Shown piece by piece: positions 8,713 to 18,250 of a stretch of DNA of 64,000 nt (positions within the stretch are counted from its first letter, which is position 1; each line of letters starts with the position of its first letter). The translations under genes were made by a program, and so were the position numbers. The notes under the pieces are model-generated. The model searched no databases. It saw nothing but the letters and a program-made list of their open reading frames with translations, and was not told the DNA's origin. The DNA comes from Flavobacterium litorale (GTDB lineage Bacteria > Bacteroidota > Bacteroidia > Flavobacteriales > Flavobacteriaceae). Location: contig NZ_CP080429.1 in the NCBI RefSeq assembly GCF_019613795.1, positions 1,393,501-1,457,500 of the forward strand, read 5' to 3'.

Positions 8713-10953
8713 TTAAAATAAGTTATAACGCATTCCTAAAAAAGCTCTTGCACCTTGTAATGATGCATAATTGTAATTAGGATCAAAGGTATAACCGTTT
8801 GGATTATCTACATCAACATTTCTATCAAACGGATCAAACGGACGGATAATGGGGTTATCGGGTACGAAATCCAGTAGGTTTTTAACGCCTCCGTAAAATT
8901 CCAATCCAGAATCAAATTTTTTTGTCCCTTGTATGTTTGCAATTAAAAACCAAGGCGAATACTCGGGTCTAAAATCATTGGGCAATATAGGCAATCGCAT
9001 GGGTCCGTACCAGTTCCCTGTTACGTCGATGCTATAGTTGTTAGGAAACGAATACGTGGCTACCAGCGTACCCGACCATTTTGGAGCCTGTATTTGCTGT
9101 AAACGTTCTAAATCGCCTGCTTCATTTTCCTCTATCTGGAAAACGTCCATCCATGTAACGCCTGCCATTATTTTTAATGGAAACGTAAAAGTAGCATCTA
9201 CATTTAATGACACCCCTTGCGATATGGCATGACCGCGCAAGTTATCGTATATAATGGCATCAGGGTTCGTATCAAAATCGCCTACAATTTTATTGGTAAA
9301 GTAGGTGTAAAAACCAGTAACATCAAACCCAAGATAAAAACTATCGGTAGGTACTTTTAGTACGTAATTTAAATTACCACTGTACGAACGTTCGGGGTCT
9401 AACTCTTCAGCAATTATAACATCGCGTGAACCTGATAATGCCGCATGGTCTTCCGTAAACAAGTTTACCACTCTAAACCCACTACCAAAACTAGCTCGCA
9501 CCGTATTGTTGTTATTTGGCGAAAATTTATAGGCTACTCTTGGCGAGTGTACGCCCCCGTGGTTTTCGTCATAATCAAAACGATATCCACCTAGTAAAGT
9601 ATGTTTTTCGTTTACTTTCCATTCGTCTTGTATAAAAATACCTGGTAGTGGTGTTTCCGATGGTCGGTTGCTAGTTCCGTCTGACGATGCTGTACCAGGA
9701 GTATTATCGTCGTAATACGTATAGCGCATTGCAGCACCCAGTAGTAAGGTATGGTTTTCGCCTATAGGCTTATCCCAGTAGGTTTGTACAAAAGCTACTT
9801 GCTGTTCTGCCATATAGGGTACATCGCCATAAAATGAGTTTTGGTCGTGAAAGTTATAAGAGAATTGCGTAAATATTTTCTCCTCCGTAGGCAATTGGTA
9901 CATTCCAATTAACTCTGCCCGTTTGGTATAAATACTCTCCCCATAAATTTCATCGCCACCCCTTGCGGCACTCGTCCAATCCATTTCGCCACCCCATCGG
10001 TCTTCATACACATAGCGCCCAGCAATACTAGCTATTCTGTTATTGTTACGATCAAAACTCCACTTGTTAAATACCGATATTCTGTTTTGCAGTGTCATAT
10101 CCGTAAAGTTGTCGTTGTTATTATCAATACGGCTATCAAAAGTAAAGTAATTCAATCCAATAAGCCCATGTGCCTTACCAACACTAAATTTACCCCCCAT
10201 ATCAACGCTAAGTTCGCCCCAGTCTGTTAAAAACGTATCAGCGCTAAGCTCAGGAGCTTTACTTGGGTTTTTAGTAATTACGTTAATAATACCCCCCATA
10301 GCTTCGGAACCGTATAGTGATGATGCGGGTCCTTTTACAACCTCTATACGCTCTACCATACTGTTGGGTATACCATTTAACCCATATACTGTAGATAGTG
10401 CGCTTACTATAGGCATACCATCTATAAGTATAAGCGTATAAGGACCCTCCATACCATTAATGTGTATATCGCCCGTATTACAAACATTACAGTTTAATTG
10501 TGGCTGTACACCATTAACCATTCCTACAGCTTCGAATAGACTAGGTGTTGGGTTTTTTTTAAATAATTTTTGGGTTATAATCTCTACAGGTATCGGGCTT
10601 TCGGAGCGCCTAACCTCTTTCATTGTTCCCGTAATTACTACCTCATCAAGCGCCATAGTATCCTCTTGTAGTGTTACGTTTACTACCATTGGAGTAGGGC
10701 TAGTAACTTTAACCGTTTTCGTTTCGGTTTTAAATCCTATAAAGTTAAATACTACTCTATGTGTACCAAGCGGTACATCTTTAATTTCATAATTACCATT
10801 TTCATCGGCAACAATCATAACATCTAACTTTTGTATCGATACCGTTACCGATGGAACCACGCCCTGATTGGATGTTATTTTACCCTTTATGGTTCCGTTT
10901 TGCGAAAACGCCATGCTACTAACAAGCAATATCAATACGTAATAAATTCTCAT
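8713..10953 (-). CDS. TonB-dependent outer membrane receptor
   Basis: 746 residues with a signal peptide (cleavage near MAFSQ). A carboxypeptidase-regulatory-like beta-sandwich domain covers about 20-100, then come a plug domain (about 110-230) and a 22-strand barrel ending in aromatic Phe (RYNLF). The plug carries the CNVCNTGDIHING motif (C155, C158), LILIDGMP and VERIEVVKGPASSLYGSEAMGGIINVITK, as in siderophore- or metal-type receptors rather than SusC glycan transporters. No SusD partner is present. A DtxR/IdeR-like operator overlaps the promoter (see 11000-11018), so iron- or manganese-responsive uptake is my best inference; the substrate is unknown. A thioredoxin-like gene follows in the same operon. 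Confidence 0.93.
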   Translation of the reverse strand: MRIYYVLILLVSSMAFSQNGTIKGKITSNQGVVPSVTVSIQKLDVMIVADENGNYEIKDVPLGTHRVVFNFIGFKTETKTVKVTSPTPMVVNVTLQEDTMALDEVVITGTMKEVRRSESPIPVEIITQKLFKKNPTPSLFEAVGMVNGVQPQLNCNVCNTGDIHINGMEGPYTLILIDGMPIVSALSTVYGLNGIPNSMVERIEVVKGPASSLYGSEAMGGIINVITKNPSKAPELSADTFLTDWGELSVDMGGKFSVGKAHGLIGLNYFTFDSRIDNNNDNFTDMTLQNRISVFNKWSFDRNNNRIASIAGRYVYEDRWGGEMDWTSAARGGDEIYGESIYTKRAELIGMYQLPTEEKIFTQFSYNFHDQNSFYGDVPYMAEQQVAFVQTYWDKPIGENHTLLLGAAMRYTYYDDNTPGTASSDGTSNRPSETPLPGIFIQDEWKVNEKHTLLGGYRFDYDENHGGVHSPRVAYKFSPNNNNTVRASFGSGFRVVNLFTEDHAALSGSRDVIIAEELDPERSYSGNLNYVLKVPTDSFYLGFDVTGFYTYFTNKIVGDFDTNPDAIIYDNLRGHAISQGVSLNVDATFTFPLKIMAGVTWMDVFQIEENEAGDLERLQQIQAPKWSGTLVATYSFPNNYSIDVTGNWYGPMRLPILPNDFRPEYSPWFLIANIQGTKKFDSGLEFYGGVKNLLDFVPDNPIIRPFDPFDRNVDVDNPNGYTFDPNYNYASLQGARAFLGMRYNLF

Positions 10954-10986
10954 GATTTTTGTTTAGAACAATTTTTAATAACAGCG

Positions 10987-10994
10987 CAAAAATA
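10987..10994 (-). promoter_or_regulatory. -7 element of the TonB receptor promoter
   Basis: On the minus strand this reads TATTTTTG followed by CGC, matching TAnnTTTG. It lies 33 bases before the receptor start codon. No clean TTG is seen at the -33 position; that position is occupied by the DtxR-like box. Confidence 0.55.
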
Positions 10995-10999
10995 CATTT

Positions 11000-11018
11000 T
11001 TAGTTTAGCCTAAAAAAA
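11000..11018. promoter_or_regulatory. candidate DtxR/IdeR-type metalloregulator operator
   Basis: The plus strand reads TTAGTTTAGCCTAAAAAAA. Against the classical DtxR/IdeR 19-mer TTAGGTTAGCCTAACCTAA, 15 of 19 positions agree, including the whole central TTAGCCTAA core. It sits directly upstream of the -7 element of the divergent receptor gene, where a repressor would block RNA polymerase. Flavobacteria commonly encode a DtxR-family metal regulator, but none lies in this window. The assignment rests on sequence similarity only; A/T richness of the right half inflates the match. Confidence 0.5.
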
Positions 11019-11198
11019 TATTTAGATAAAAATAATTGATTTTTCGTAATAGGCTGTTTGTAAACCACGTTTTAAGTTATATTACCATAAAGTTAAATTT
11101 ATTACTGTGCATAGGAGAGTGTATATAAATACCTAGTATTGGGTACTATTTTAAAGAAATAATCAACTAATTTTGATAACCAACCAAACAGTAAACCC

Positions 11199-12437
11199 AT
11201 GAAGAAAATTACTTTTCTTATTCCAGTTATTCTAATTTCTTGTTATAGCTATGCCCAAATACCAAGTATAAAACAGGCAGACCGAAGTGGGAATACAGTA
11301 CGTGTTTCTCCCGATTTAAGTGCTTACTTTGAGAGAAGAGATTCCATAAACGCAAAATTGGATAAGTACATTGATATGGTAGCTAAAGAAAATTTTGGTA
11401 CACTATCAGAAGATGAAGTTACGGACTCGATAGCAAAATTAAGAGTGCAACGCGATTTGTTGCGGCAGCAAGAAATAGCCCTTGAAAATGATTTACGCTA
11501 TTTAAAAATTAAGCAAAATAAATACAAGGCAGATATTGCGCATTTAGAAAAAGAATTGGAGCGCGAATACGAAGCTATGGAGCAAGAGGATATTGGTTTT
11601 GATGATACTGGCAGGCTAACAACAATTAAGTTAGCTATTGCCGATAAAGAAGAATTGCTTAAAAACGTAGAAAAAGATATAGCCCGTGTAGCGAAAAATA
11701 ATAGAGCGCCTTATTTTTTTCCGAGTAGTTATAAAAAACACAAAGAGTCGTTTTATAACATGCTTTACAGTAAAGAAGGCGACAAGGACTTTTATTTTGT
11801 AAATAATGCAGCATTGCAAATAAACGATAATGCTAATACGATAGAGAGTGAGCTTGCATCGGCATTTTTAGGAGCTTGGCGTATATCGTTCGGAACACTT
11901 ATATCCAACTCGGCTAATAACCAAACAACAACAGATGAAAACGGTGAAGAACAACCTGAACAATTGATAGCTACAGGTGATACAGAAGCTTTTCAGCGTT
12001 TATTAGCAGGTGGCGGTAATGTGTTTTTAAATGCAGAGCTACCCGTTTTATTTGCTCACGAAGGTGCGTGGGTAGGTTACTTAAATGCTTACGGAAAGGG
12101 CTCGGTAGATTTTGCTGAAATTAGTAACGATATAGATACCTCTACCGCTAACGGAGCGGTTGGGGCAAATTTTTATACAAGTATTTCTACCGATAAAAAT
12201 GAATTTAACTTTTTTGCCAATGCCAATTACGGAATGTATTTTGGTGGCAACCAGTTTTACGATGCCTTAAATTTAGAAGAAAAACCATTTGGTTTTGGTC
12301 AGCTCATTGTAGGGGTAACTGTATATAACCGTTTCCGTTTTTCGTTTACAACCAATACATTTGGTTCGGACGAAGCGTTGCGAAGCGGCAATGTAGTATT
12401 TGGTATACAGGTACTATCGGGCTTTTTTGAGAACTAA
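11199..12437 (+). CDS. exported coiled-coil protein of unknown function
   Basis: 412 residues with a signal peptide (cleavage near SYAQ). The middle (about 70-165) is a charged, Glu/Lys-rich region predicted to form a coiled coil. The C-terminal ~200 residues are rich in aromatic and Gly/Asn residues with alternating pattern, which suggests an outer-membrane barrel or beta-rich domain ending in GFFEN. I do not recognise the family. The patatin gene starts 10 bases after the stop, so the two are probably co-transcribed, which may link this protein to envelope lipids. Confidence 0.7.
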   Translation: MKKITFLIPVILISCYSYAQIPSIKQADRSGNTVRVSPDLSAYFERRDSINAKLDKYIDMVAKENFGTLSEDEVTDSIAKLRVQRDLLRQQEIALENDLRYLKIKQNKYKADIAHLEKELEREYEAMEQEDIGFDDTGRLTTIKLAIADKEELLKNVEKDIARVAKNNRAPYFFPSSYKKHKESFYNMLYSKEGDKDFYFVNNAALQINDNANTIESELASAFLGAWRISFGTLISNSANNQTTTDENGEEQPEQLIATGDTEAFQRLLAGGGNVFLNAELPVLFAHEGAWVGYLNAYGKGSVDFAEISNDIDTSTANGAVGANFYTSISTDKNEFNFFANANYGMYFGGNQFYDALNLEEKPFGFGQLIVGVTVYNRFRFSFTTNTFGSDEALRSGNVVFGIQVLSGFFEN

Positions 12438-12447
12438 AACAAACAGT

Positions 12448-14166
12448 ATGGAAAACGATACTTTTAGGGTAGGGCTATGTATGGCAGGTGCCGTTTCGGC
12501 AGGTGCATACACCGCAGGCGTGGTAGATTATTTGCTAGAAGCACTCCAAGAATGGGAAAACCGCAGAGGGCAAGCGGGTGTGCCTACCCATAAAGTAACC
12601 ATTCCAGTTATTGGTGGTGCATCCGCAGGTGGAATGACGGGTATAGTTGCAGCATCGGCACTAGAAGGCAACATACAAAAAGTACCCGTACCTGCTACCA
12701 ACGAGATATTAAAAGAGCACCCAGAAAACAGATTCTACAATACTTGGGTAGACCTTTTAGGAGAAGATATGTTCCAAAAAATGCTAAACACCTCCGATAT
12801 CGCAAAGGAAGATAACGTAATAGCATTACTTAACTCACAGTTTATAGACGAGATTGCCGATAAAATTGTAAAAACAGCTACTAATACACCCAAACCAGAG
12901 CGACCGTATTTTGAATATCCTGTAAAATTATTCACTACATTATCTAATTTAGAGGGGTACGATTATAATATTGACTTTAATTCCTCAATAAAGAGAGAGA
13001 AGTATGTAATGACGGTGCATAACGATTATACTTGTTTTGGACTTTACGATACACCAGAACAAAAGCAACAAATACAAGAAGGTTGGATTCCGCTTAACTT
13101 CAGAAAAAAAGAAAATACGACTATAGCTAAAAATGCCGCCATGGCAACAGGTGCATTCCCTATAGGTTTAGAGTCGAGGGTTTTAGAGCGAAAAGCAGAC
13201 GATATACGTAAAATTCCCTTTTTTAGAGATGATTTTATCCAAATTCCGAATATTCCCGAAAACCATAAAACACTTAACGTAGATGGCGGAATGATTAATA
13301 ATGAGCCTTTTGAAAAGGTTAGGGAAGTGCTAGACGATATTACTAGAGAAAGAATACCTAAACTAGATAAAAAGGAGCTTGTTAAAATGAATATGGAATA
13401 CGATACTTTTTCCAATACCGTATTAATGATAGATCCTTTTCCGAGCAAGGCAAAAGAAGACAGTGCACCATTTAATTATGATAAAGATATTGTTTCGGTA
13501 TTTGGCAAACTGTTAGGAGCAGTAACCAACCAAATGAAAGTTAAGGCAGAAGATTATATGCTTGCTATGCAATCTACCTATGCCAGCCAGTTTTTAGTAT
13601 CGCCCTCGCGGTATTTTAGAAATCCCCAAGGCAACCAAGTAGATGCTTTTGGCGAAAATGCTATAGCTTGTGGTACACTAGGAGGCTTTGGAGGGTTTAT
13701 TAGTAAAGAGTTTAGGGTACATGATTATTATTTAGGACGATTTAACTGCGAAATATTTCTGAGAGATTATTTTACCATCCCTAAATCGGCTATTGATAAT
13801 AATCCTGTATTTAAAAATGGCTACGCAGGAATTAATATCGACCATTTTAAATCGACTAAAGATGACAGCTACCAGATAATACCCATATTCTCAGACTATC
13901 CTGAGGAAGGATATTTTCCGATGCCAACGTTTGCTAACGGTAGTAATTGGCCCTTAATTAAAGAGCAGGAAATAGATAAACTAAAGCCCCACGTAAAACG
14001 CAGGGCAGAAAAGATTATCATGAATTTAGCAAAGCTAAATTTTATTAACAAGGCTTTACTATTTATAGGTGTAAAAGTGGTATTGCGCAGAATGCTTACC
14101 AACAAAACATTAAGTGCCATAAAAAAATCGATGTTCGATTGGAACTTAATGATTAAAAAACGCTAA
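12448..14166 (+). CDS. patatin-like phospholipase
   Basis: 572 residues from the ATG at 12448; an earlier in-frame ATG at 12400 would lie inside the upstream gene and is not needed. The Ser-Asp catalytic dyad is visible: the nucleophile elbow GASAG at 57-61 (Ser59) and VDGG near residues 279-282. The N-terminal MAGAVSAGAYTAGV stretch is a glycine/alanine-rich segment fitting the oxyanion hole of patatins. It is longer than minimal patatins, with a C-terminal extension that has no motif I know. It likely hydrolyses acyl esters of phospholipids. No signal peptide is seen. It ends 2 bases from the convergent rpe gene. Confidence 0.88.
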   Translation: MENDTFRVGLCMAGAVSAGAYTAGVVDYLLEALQEWENRRGQAGVPTHKVTIPVIGGASAGGMTGIVAASALEGNIQKVPVPATNEILKEHPENRFYNTWVDLLGEDMFQKMLNTSDIAKEDNVIALLNSQFIDEIADKIVKTATNTPKPERPYFEYPVKLFTTLSNLEGYDYNIDFNSSIKREKYVMTVHNDYTCFGLYDTPEQKQQIQEGWIPLNFRKKENTTIAKNAAMATGAFPIGLESRVLERKADDIRKIPFFRDDFIQIPNIPENHKTLNVDGGMINNEPFEKVREVLDDITRERIPKLDKKELVKMNMEYDTFSNTVLMIDPFPSKAKEDSAPFNYDKDIVSVFGKLLGAVTNQMKVKAEDYMLAMQSTYASQFLVSPSRYFRNPQGNQVDAFGENAIACGTLGGFGGFISKEFRVHDYYLGRFNCEIFLRDYFTIPKSAIDNNPVFKNGYAGINIDHFKSTKDDSYQIIPIFSDYPEEGYFPMPTFANGSNWPLIKEQEIDKLKPHVKRRAEKIIMNLAKLNFINKALLFIGVKVVLRRMLTNKTLSAIKKSMFDWNLMIKKR

Positions 14167-14168
14167 TA

Positions 14169-14831
14169 TTATAAAGCAGTTATTTTTTTAAGCTCTGCTA
14201 TAGTTGCAGTAGGGTTATCCGACCCAAAAACGTAGTTACCTGCCACAAGTACATCAGCACCAGCTTCTACCAATTGCACTGCATTTTTATCGCTAACCCC
14301 GCCATCAATCTCAATTAAAGTGTTGGCATCGTGTTTTGCTATTATTGCTTTAAGCTGCTTAATTTTACTATATGTGTTTTCAATAAACGATTGCCCACCA
14401 AAACCAGGGTTAACGCTCATTATACAAACTAGGTCAATATCTTTTATAACGTCCTCTAATAAACTTACATTGGTATGTGGGTTAATAGCAACCCCAGCTT
14501 TCATTCCTTCAGCTTTTATAGCTTGCAGTGTGCGGTGTAAGTGTGTACAAGCCTCCAAGTGTACTGTTAGGTTGGCAGCTCCAAGTTGTGCAAAAGTTTT
14601 AACATACTGGTCAGGATTTACAATCATCAAGTGTACATCAATTGTTTTTTTTGCATGGCGTGTAATTGCACCTAGAACAGGCATACCAAACGAAATGTTG
14701 GGTACAAAAACACCATCCATAATATCAACATGAAACCAATCGGCTTCGCTGTTATTAATCATTTCAATGTCGCGCTGCAGGTTAGCAAAATCTGCCGATA
14801 AAACAGATGGGGCTATTAAAGTATTTTTCAT
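14169..14831 (-). CDS. rpe: ribulose-phosphate 3-epimerase
   Basis: 220 residues, the normal size. It interconverts D-ribulose-5-phosphate and D-xylulose-5-phosphate in the pentose phosphate pathway. TIM-barrel motifs are present: PSVLSADFANL at the N-terminus, HVDIMDGVFVPN, the metal and catalytic residues in DVHLMI, MSVNPGFGGQSF and the phosphate-binding IDGGV and AGNYVFG. It is convergent with the patatin gene. Confidence 0.96.
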   Translation of the reverse strand: MKNTLIAPSVLSADFANLQRDIEMINNSEADWFHVDIMDGVFVPNISFGMPVLGAITRHAKKTIDVHLMIVNPDQYVKTFAQLGAANLTVHLEACTHLHRTLQAIKAEGMKAGVAINPHTNVSLLEDVIKDIDLVCIMSVNPGFGGQSFIENTYSKIKQLKAIIAKHDANTLIEIDGGVSDKNAVQLVEAGADVLVAGNYVFGSDNPTATIAELKKITAL

Positions 14832-14985
14832 TGTAGTGTTGTGAGTGTTTGTACTGCAAAGATAGTTTTATGATTTTAGCTTTGAAAGCCTTAATTTCCG
14901 AAATCTATATAAATAAAAATTCCAATAAGTACAAGAACACTATAATACAACTACTGAGTGATGAATTATTGAAAATTCATCTTTA

Positions 14986-16263
14986 TCATTCAATAAAAAC
15001 AAGTTCACCTCTTTTGAAAGAAAGTAGTGTTTTTTGTTTCGATAATACTTCATACCCTATTAATCCATCCAGATTCAAACCATACCCTTGGTTTAAATGT
15101 GAAATGTTACTAAAGGCAGTTACTAAACGCTTAAAGTTTTTACTACCAATTTTCATGCTCTTTACTTCTGCTGTGTTTATTACTACCGGATTATTATCGG
15201 CTCCTATTAAACTATCTAATTCAATATTTTTTAAATTACTTTTAAGTGATTCAAACAAAGGTTCATGAATTAAATTGGCTTCGGCTCCACAGTCAATTCC
15301 AAAGGTATATTTTTTCCTTCCTATTTGCGCTTCAATTACTGGAATATGCTGGTTTAAAGAAAATGGGACGGTTTCTAATTTGGCATTAGGTAAATGTGTG
15401 GTCTTATAGTTATCAAAATGATTTGGATTGATGAGTACAAGTTTTTTATTTTCATAATCAAATAACACATCATAGTCTTGAATTAAGTCATACCCGATTA
15501 AACCGTAAATTTCGGTATCCAAATCTTCTTCTAAATGTGAGATATCTAGAGTAATAACTTCTTGGTTCTCTAATTTAATTCCTGCAAAATCCAATTCTTC
15601 AACCTTACCAATGTCCATACCATTTATACTACCATTAACACCACTAGTAGTCGATGATATTCTTGTCTTTCCCTCATTATCTTGTCCTGCAATATATTTA
15701 GTGTTTAAAATTACTCTTGGCGAACCACTATCTACTATAAATTTTCGTTGCACTCCATTTAGTAAAACCTCTACAGCTATTAAATTTCCTGCCATCTCAA
15801 ACGGAACTTCAATAACGTTATCATTATTTCTCTGAATTTCGGTATCAGCACTCATTGTTTTTACTTGCATGCCAAAAAGCTGAAGATCTGTAAGTTGGTT
15901 TTGTTTATTAAATACAAAAGTGGTTTCTACTGCCCCTCGTTGCTTATAAAAAAAATTATACCCAAGCTCTAGCCCTTTACTCGTATTAGTTTGGTTAATT
16001 TCTTTATAGTTTTCTACCTGATCGTTTAACTGACCAAATAGTTGTTGTAGCACCATTTTTGCAATGGAACCTGTTTGACCTGCAATGCTAAAATCTGGAG
16101 CTAATTTAGTTTCTAATACTGCTGACGATTTGGTATTAATTCCTTCGGCAGTAATTTGTACAATTTTTTTGCATTCTTTTACATCTTGCGCCATTGCAAC
16201 TATTGTAAAGTTAAATGCAATAAATAGGAAAGTGATTTTTAAAAATTGATTTGAAATGTTCAT
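14986..16263 (-). CDS. exported retropepsin-like aspartyl protease family protein
   Basis: 425 residues with a signal peptide (cleavage near VAMAQ). Two retropepsin-type half-domains are visible: VDSGSPRVIL (D178) with a following GLIGYDLI loop, and IDCGAEANLI (D324) with DGLIGYEVL near the end. This two-lobed layout resembles pepsin-like or clan AA proteins formed by duplication. The second Asp motif is DCG rather than D(S/T)G, so full activity is uncertain. The N-terminal ~140 residues form a separate, unrecognised domain. It lies upstream of rpe with a 154-base gap and downstream of the LuxR-type regulator. Confidence 0.8.
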   Translation of the reverse strand: MNISNQFLKITFLFIAFNFTIVAMAQDVKECKKIVQITAEGINTKSSAVLETKLAPDFSIAGQTGSIAKMVLQQLFGQLNDQVENYKEINQTNTSKGLELGYNFFYKQRGAVETTFVFNKQNQLTDLQLFGMQVKTMSADTEIQRNNDNVIEVPFEMAGNLIAVEVLLNGVQRKFIVDSGSPRVILNTKYIAGQDNEGKTRISSTTSGVNGSINGMDIGKVEELDFAGIKLENQEVITLDISHLEEDLDTEIYGLIGYDLIQDYDVLFDYENKKLVLINPNHFDNYKTTHLPNAKLETVPFSLNQHIPVIEAQIGRKKYTFGIDCGAEANLIHEPLFESLKSNLKNIELDSLIGADNNPVVINTAEVKSMKIGSKNFKRLVTAFSNISHLNQGYGLNLDGLIGYEVLSKQKTLLSFKRGELVFIE

Positions 16264-16340
16264 ATCTGTTGTTTTTTGATTGGAAACAAATATGAGTTTG
16301 AAAAAAGTAAATAACTAATTTTTCAGGTTGGATTTTGGGA

Positions 16341-16814
16341 CTAGACCTCTTTATCTCTCATTAAATCAGTAAGTTCTGTTCTTGATGTTACAGAGAGTTT
16401 TTTGTATAAATTATTAATATGAGTCTTAACAGTACTTAAACTAATGCTTAGTTCTGTTGCAATTTCTTTATTGCTTTTACCTTGTTGTATTAAATAGGTT
16501 ACCTCTTTTTCTTTTTCTGTAAGTTTTGTTAAAGGCTCAGTGGTTGGTGTATGGTTTTTAGTAAAATACATTTTAGCAAAAACAACAACTCCTAATGCTA
16601 TTAAAACCATACCTGATAGTAACTTATAATTAGTTTTGGGTTCGGGTTTTGGTTGGCTAAAGTCTATTACCGCTACAGTAACATTTCCGTTGTCATAAGA
16701 GGCTACGTTTTCTTTCTTGTTATTACCATTTATAATTAATAAAATGCCTATAGCTATTACTAAAACAGTAATGAGATGTATAAGCGTTAGTTTTTGGTTT
16801 AAGAATTTATGCAT
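16341..16814 (-). CDS. membrane-anchored LuxR-type DNA-binding protein
   Basis: 157 residues. Two transmembrane helices (about 12-30 and 63-84) flank a ~30-residue loop expected in the periplasm. A LuxR/GerE helix-turn-helix follows at about 98-150 (TEKEKEVTYLIQQGKSNKEI and STVKTHINNLYKKL segments). No receiver or ligand domain is present, so it is a one-component regulator tethered to the inner membrane. It lies 77 bases upstream of the aspartyl-protease-like gene in the same direction and may be co-transcribed with it. Confidence 0.82.
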   Translation of the reverse strand: MHKFLNQKLTLIHLITVLVIAIGILLIINGNNKKENVASYDNGNVTVAVIDFSQPKPEPKTNYKLLSGMVLIALGVVVFAKMYFTKNHTPTTEPLTKLTEKEKEVTYLIQQGKSNKEIATELSISLSTVKTHINNLYKKLSVTSRTELTDLMRDKEV

Positions 16815-17151
16815 TGACAGTTTTTATTATTTTTTGCTCCGTAAAATAACGAATAAATTTAAAAATGAATTGTAGAGCATTATCATTTATTGAATTTTAC
16901 AAAAGGAGGAAATTTATAATAGCACAAAAAATTAGACTAAGGTTTAAGGCAAATTAATGGAGAAGCTTTTAGGGTTTTATATATAAAGAAAAACTCCGGT
17001 AATCAGCCGGAGTTCAATCATCAATCAAAAAACGAACAGTTATTGAACTGTAAGTGCTTTCTATATCGTTATAACGTATATTCGTAAAATTTAGCAGCCA
17101 AAATACAAATTTTAAATAAAAAATAAAATTTTGGGTTAAAAATTTTAACGA
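16815..17151. other. 337-base intergenic region between rpoD and the LuxR-type gene
   Basis: It holds the rpoD terminator (16985-17014) and a 10-base perfect palindrome CGTTATAACG at 17067-17076. I see no open frame, RNA gene or clear promoter; the remainder is A/T-rich. Confidence 0.6.
16985..17014 (-). terminator. terminator of rpoD
   Basis: AACTCCGG (16992-16999) and CCGGAGTT (17007-17014) form a perfect 8-bp stem with a 7-base loop; on the minus strand a T-run follows. It is about 140 bases beyond the rpoD stop. Confidence 0.8.
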
Positions 17152-18015
17152 TTATCCAAGATAGGTTTTTAGTATTTTGCTACGAGAGGTATGTTTTAAT
17201 CTTCGTATTGCCTTTTCTTTAATCTGGCGTACGCGCTCTCTAGTAAGGTCAAAAGTTTCACCAATTTCCTCTAGTGTCATTGGGTGCTGGTCACCTAATC
17301 CAAAATAAAGGCGCACAACATCTGCCTCGCGTGGTGTAAGCGTTTCCAATGCTCTTTCAATTTCTGTACGAAGCGACTCGTGTATCAACTCACGGTCTGG
17401 GTTTGGCGATTCGCCCGAACGCAATACATCATAAAGATTGGAGTCTTCACCCTCAACCAACGGCGCATCCATAGATAGGTGACGCCCTGAGTTTTTCATG
17501 CTCTCCTTAACATCATTAACAGTCATGTCAAGCTCTTTGGCAATTTCTTCTGCCGAAGGCGCACGCTCACTACTTTGCTCAAGCAAAGCATACATTTTAT
17601 TAATTTTGTTTATGGAGCCAATTTTATTAAGCGGAAGTCGTACAATACGCGATTGCTCGGCAAGTGCTTGCAATATCGACTGACGAATCCACCATACCGC
17701 ATAGGATATAAATTTAAAACCACGTGTTTCATCAAAACGTTGCGCAGCTTTAATTAACCCCAAATTACCCTCATTAATAAGGTCGGGAAGTGTTAATCCT
17801 TGATTTTGATATTGCTTTGCTACCGATACTACGAAACGTAGGTTGGCTTTTGTAAGTTTTTCAAGTGCGCGCTGGTCTCCAGCTTTAATACGTTGTGCTA
17901 ACTCTACCTCCTCATCTGCCGTAATTAAATCTACTTTTCCAATTTCCTGAAGGTACTTGTCTAAAGATGCAGTTTCCCTATTGGTTACCTGCTTGGTTAT
18001 TTTAAGCTGTCTCAT
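17152..18015 (-). CDS. rpoD: primary sigma-70 factor RpoD
   Basis: 287 residues. Short primary sigma factors of this size, without region 1.1 and the long non-conserved insert, are typical of Bacteroidota. Region 1.2 ([20 protein letters not shown] core), region 2 ([45 protein letters not shown] core), region 3 and region 4 ([21 protein letters not shown] core) are all present. It directs RNA polymerase to promoters of the TTG/TAnnTTTG kind seen in this window. Its gene stands alone with a 235-base upstream region and a clear terminator downstream. Confidence 0.97.
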   Translation of the reverse strand: MRQLKITKQVTNRETASLDKYLQEIGKVDLITADEEVELAQRIKAGDQRALEKLTKANLRFVVSVAKQYQNQGLTLPDLINEGNLGLIKAAQRFDETRGFKFISYAVWWIRQSILQALAEQSRIVRLPLNKIGSINKINKMYALLEQSSERAPSAEEIAKELDMTVNDVKESMKNSGRHLSMDAPLVEGEDSNLYDVLRSGESPNPDRELIHESLRTEIERALETLTPREADVVRLYFGLGDQHPMTLEEIGETFDLTRERVRQIKEKAIRRLKHTSRSKILKTYLG

Positions 18016-18195
18016 TTAATAAAAATCCTCACTTTAAGTATGTAAATAGTTATACGCAACGAAGTACCAAAAAGTTACATTAAATTCAAAAAAAGTTTAA
18101 TTAATTGTTGTCAAAGTATAATACATAAATCCAAATCAGTTTTTTAACTTAACTTATACACTCGAATTAACAGTTCATGAAGGTATAATAATATA

Positions 18196-18225
18196 AAAAC
18201 TCTACTATAATTAGTAGAGTTTTTA
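18196..18225. terminator. terminator after the TM2 gene
   Basis: AAAAACTCTACT and AGTAGAGTTTTT form a perfect 12-bp inverted repeat with a short ATAATT loop. It lies 26 bases beyond the TM2 gene stop on the minus strand and has T-runs in both directions. Confidence 0.78.
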
Positions 18226-18250
18226 TTATAATCAATTTTAATAGTAGTGT

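Noticed and set aside
12400..12447. Earlier in-frame start for the patatin gene
   Set aside because: It lies inside the preceding coding sequence and adds residues unlike the patatin N-terminus; the ATG at 12448 is better.
17067..17076. CGTTATAACG palindrome in the rpoD downstream region
   Set aside because: It is only 10 bases, lies behind the rpoD gene and before its terminator, and no second copy was noticed.
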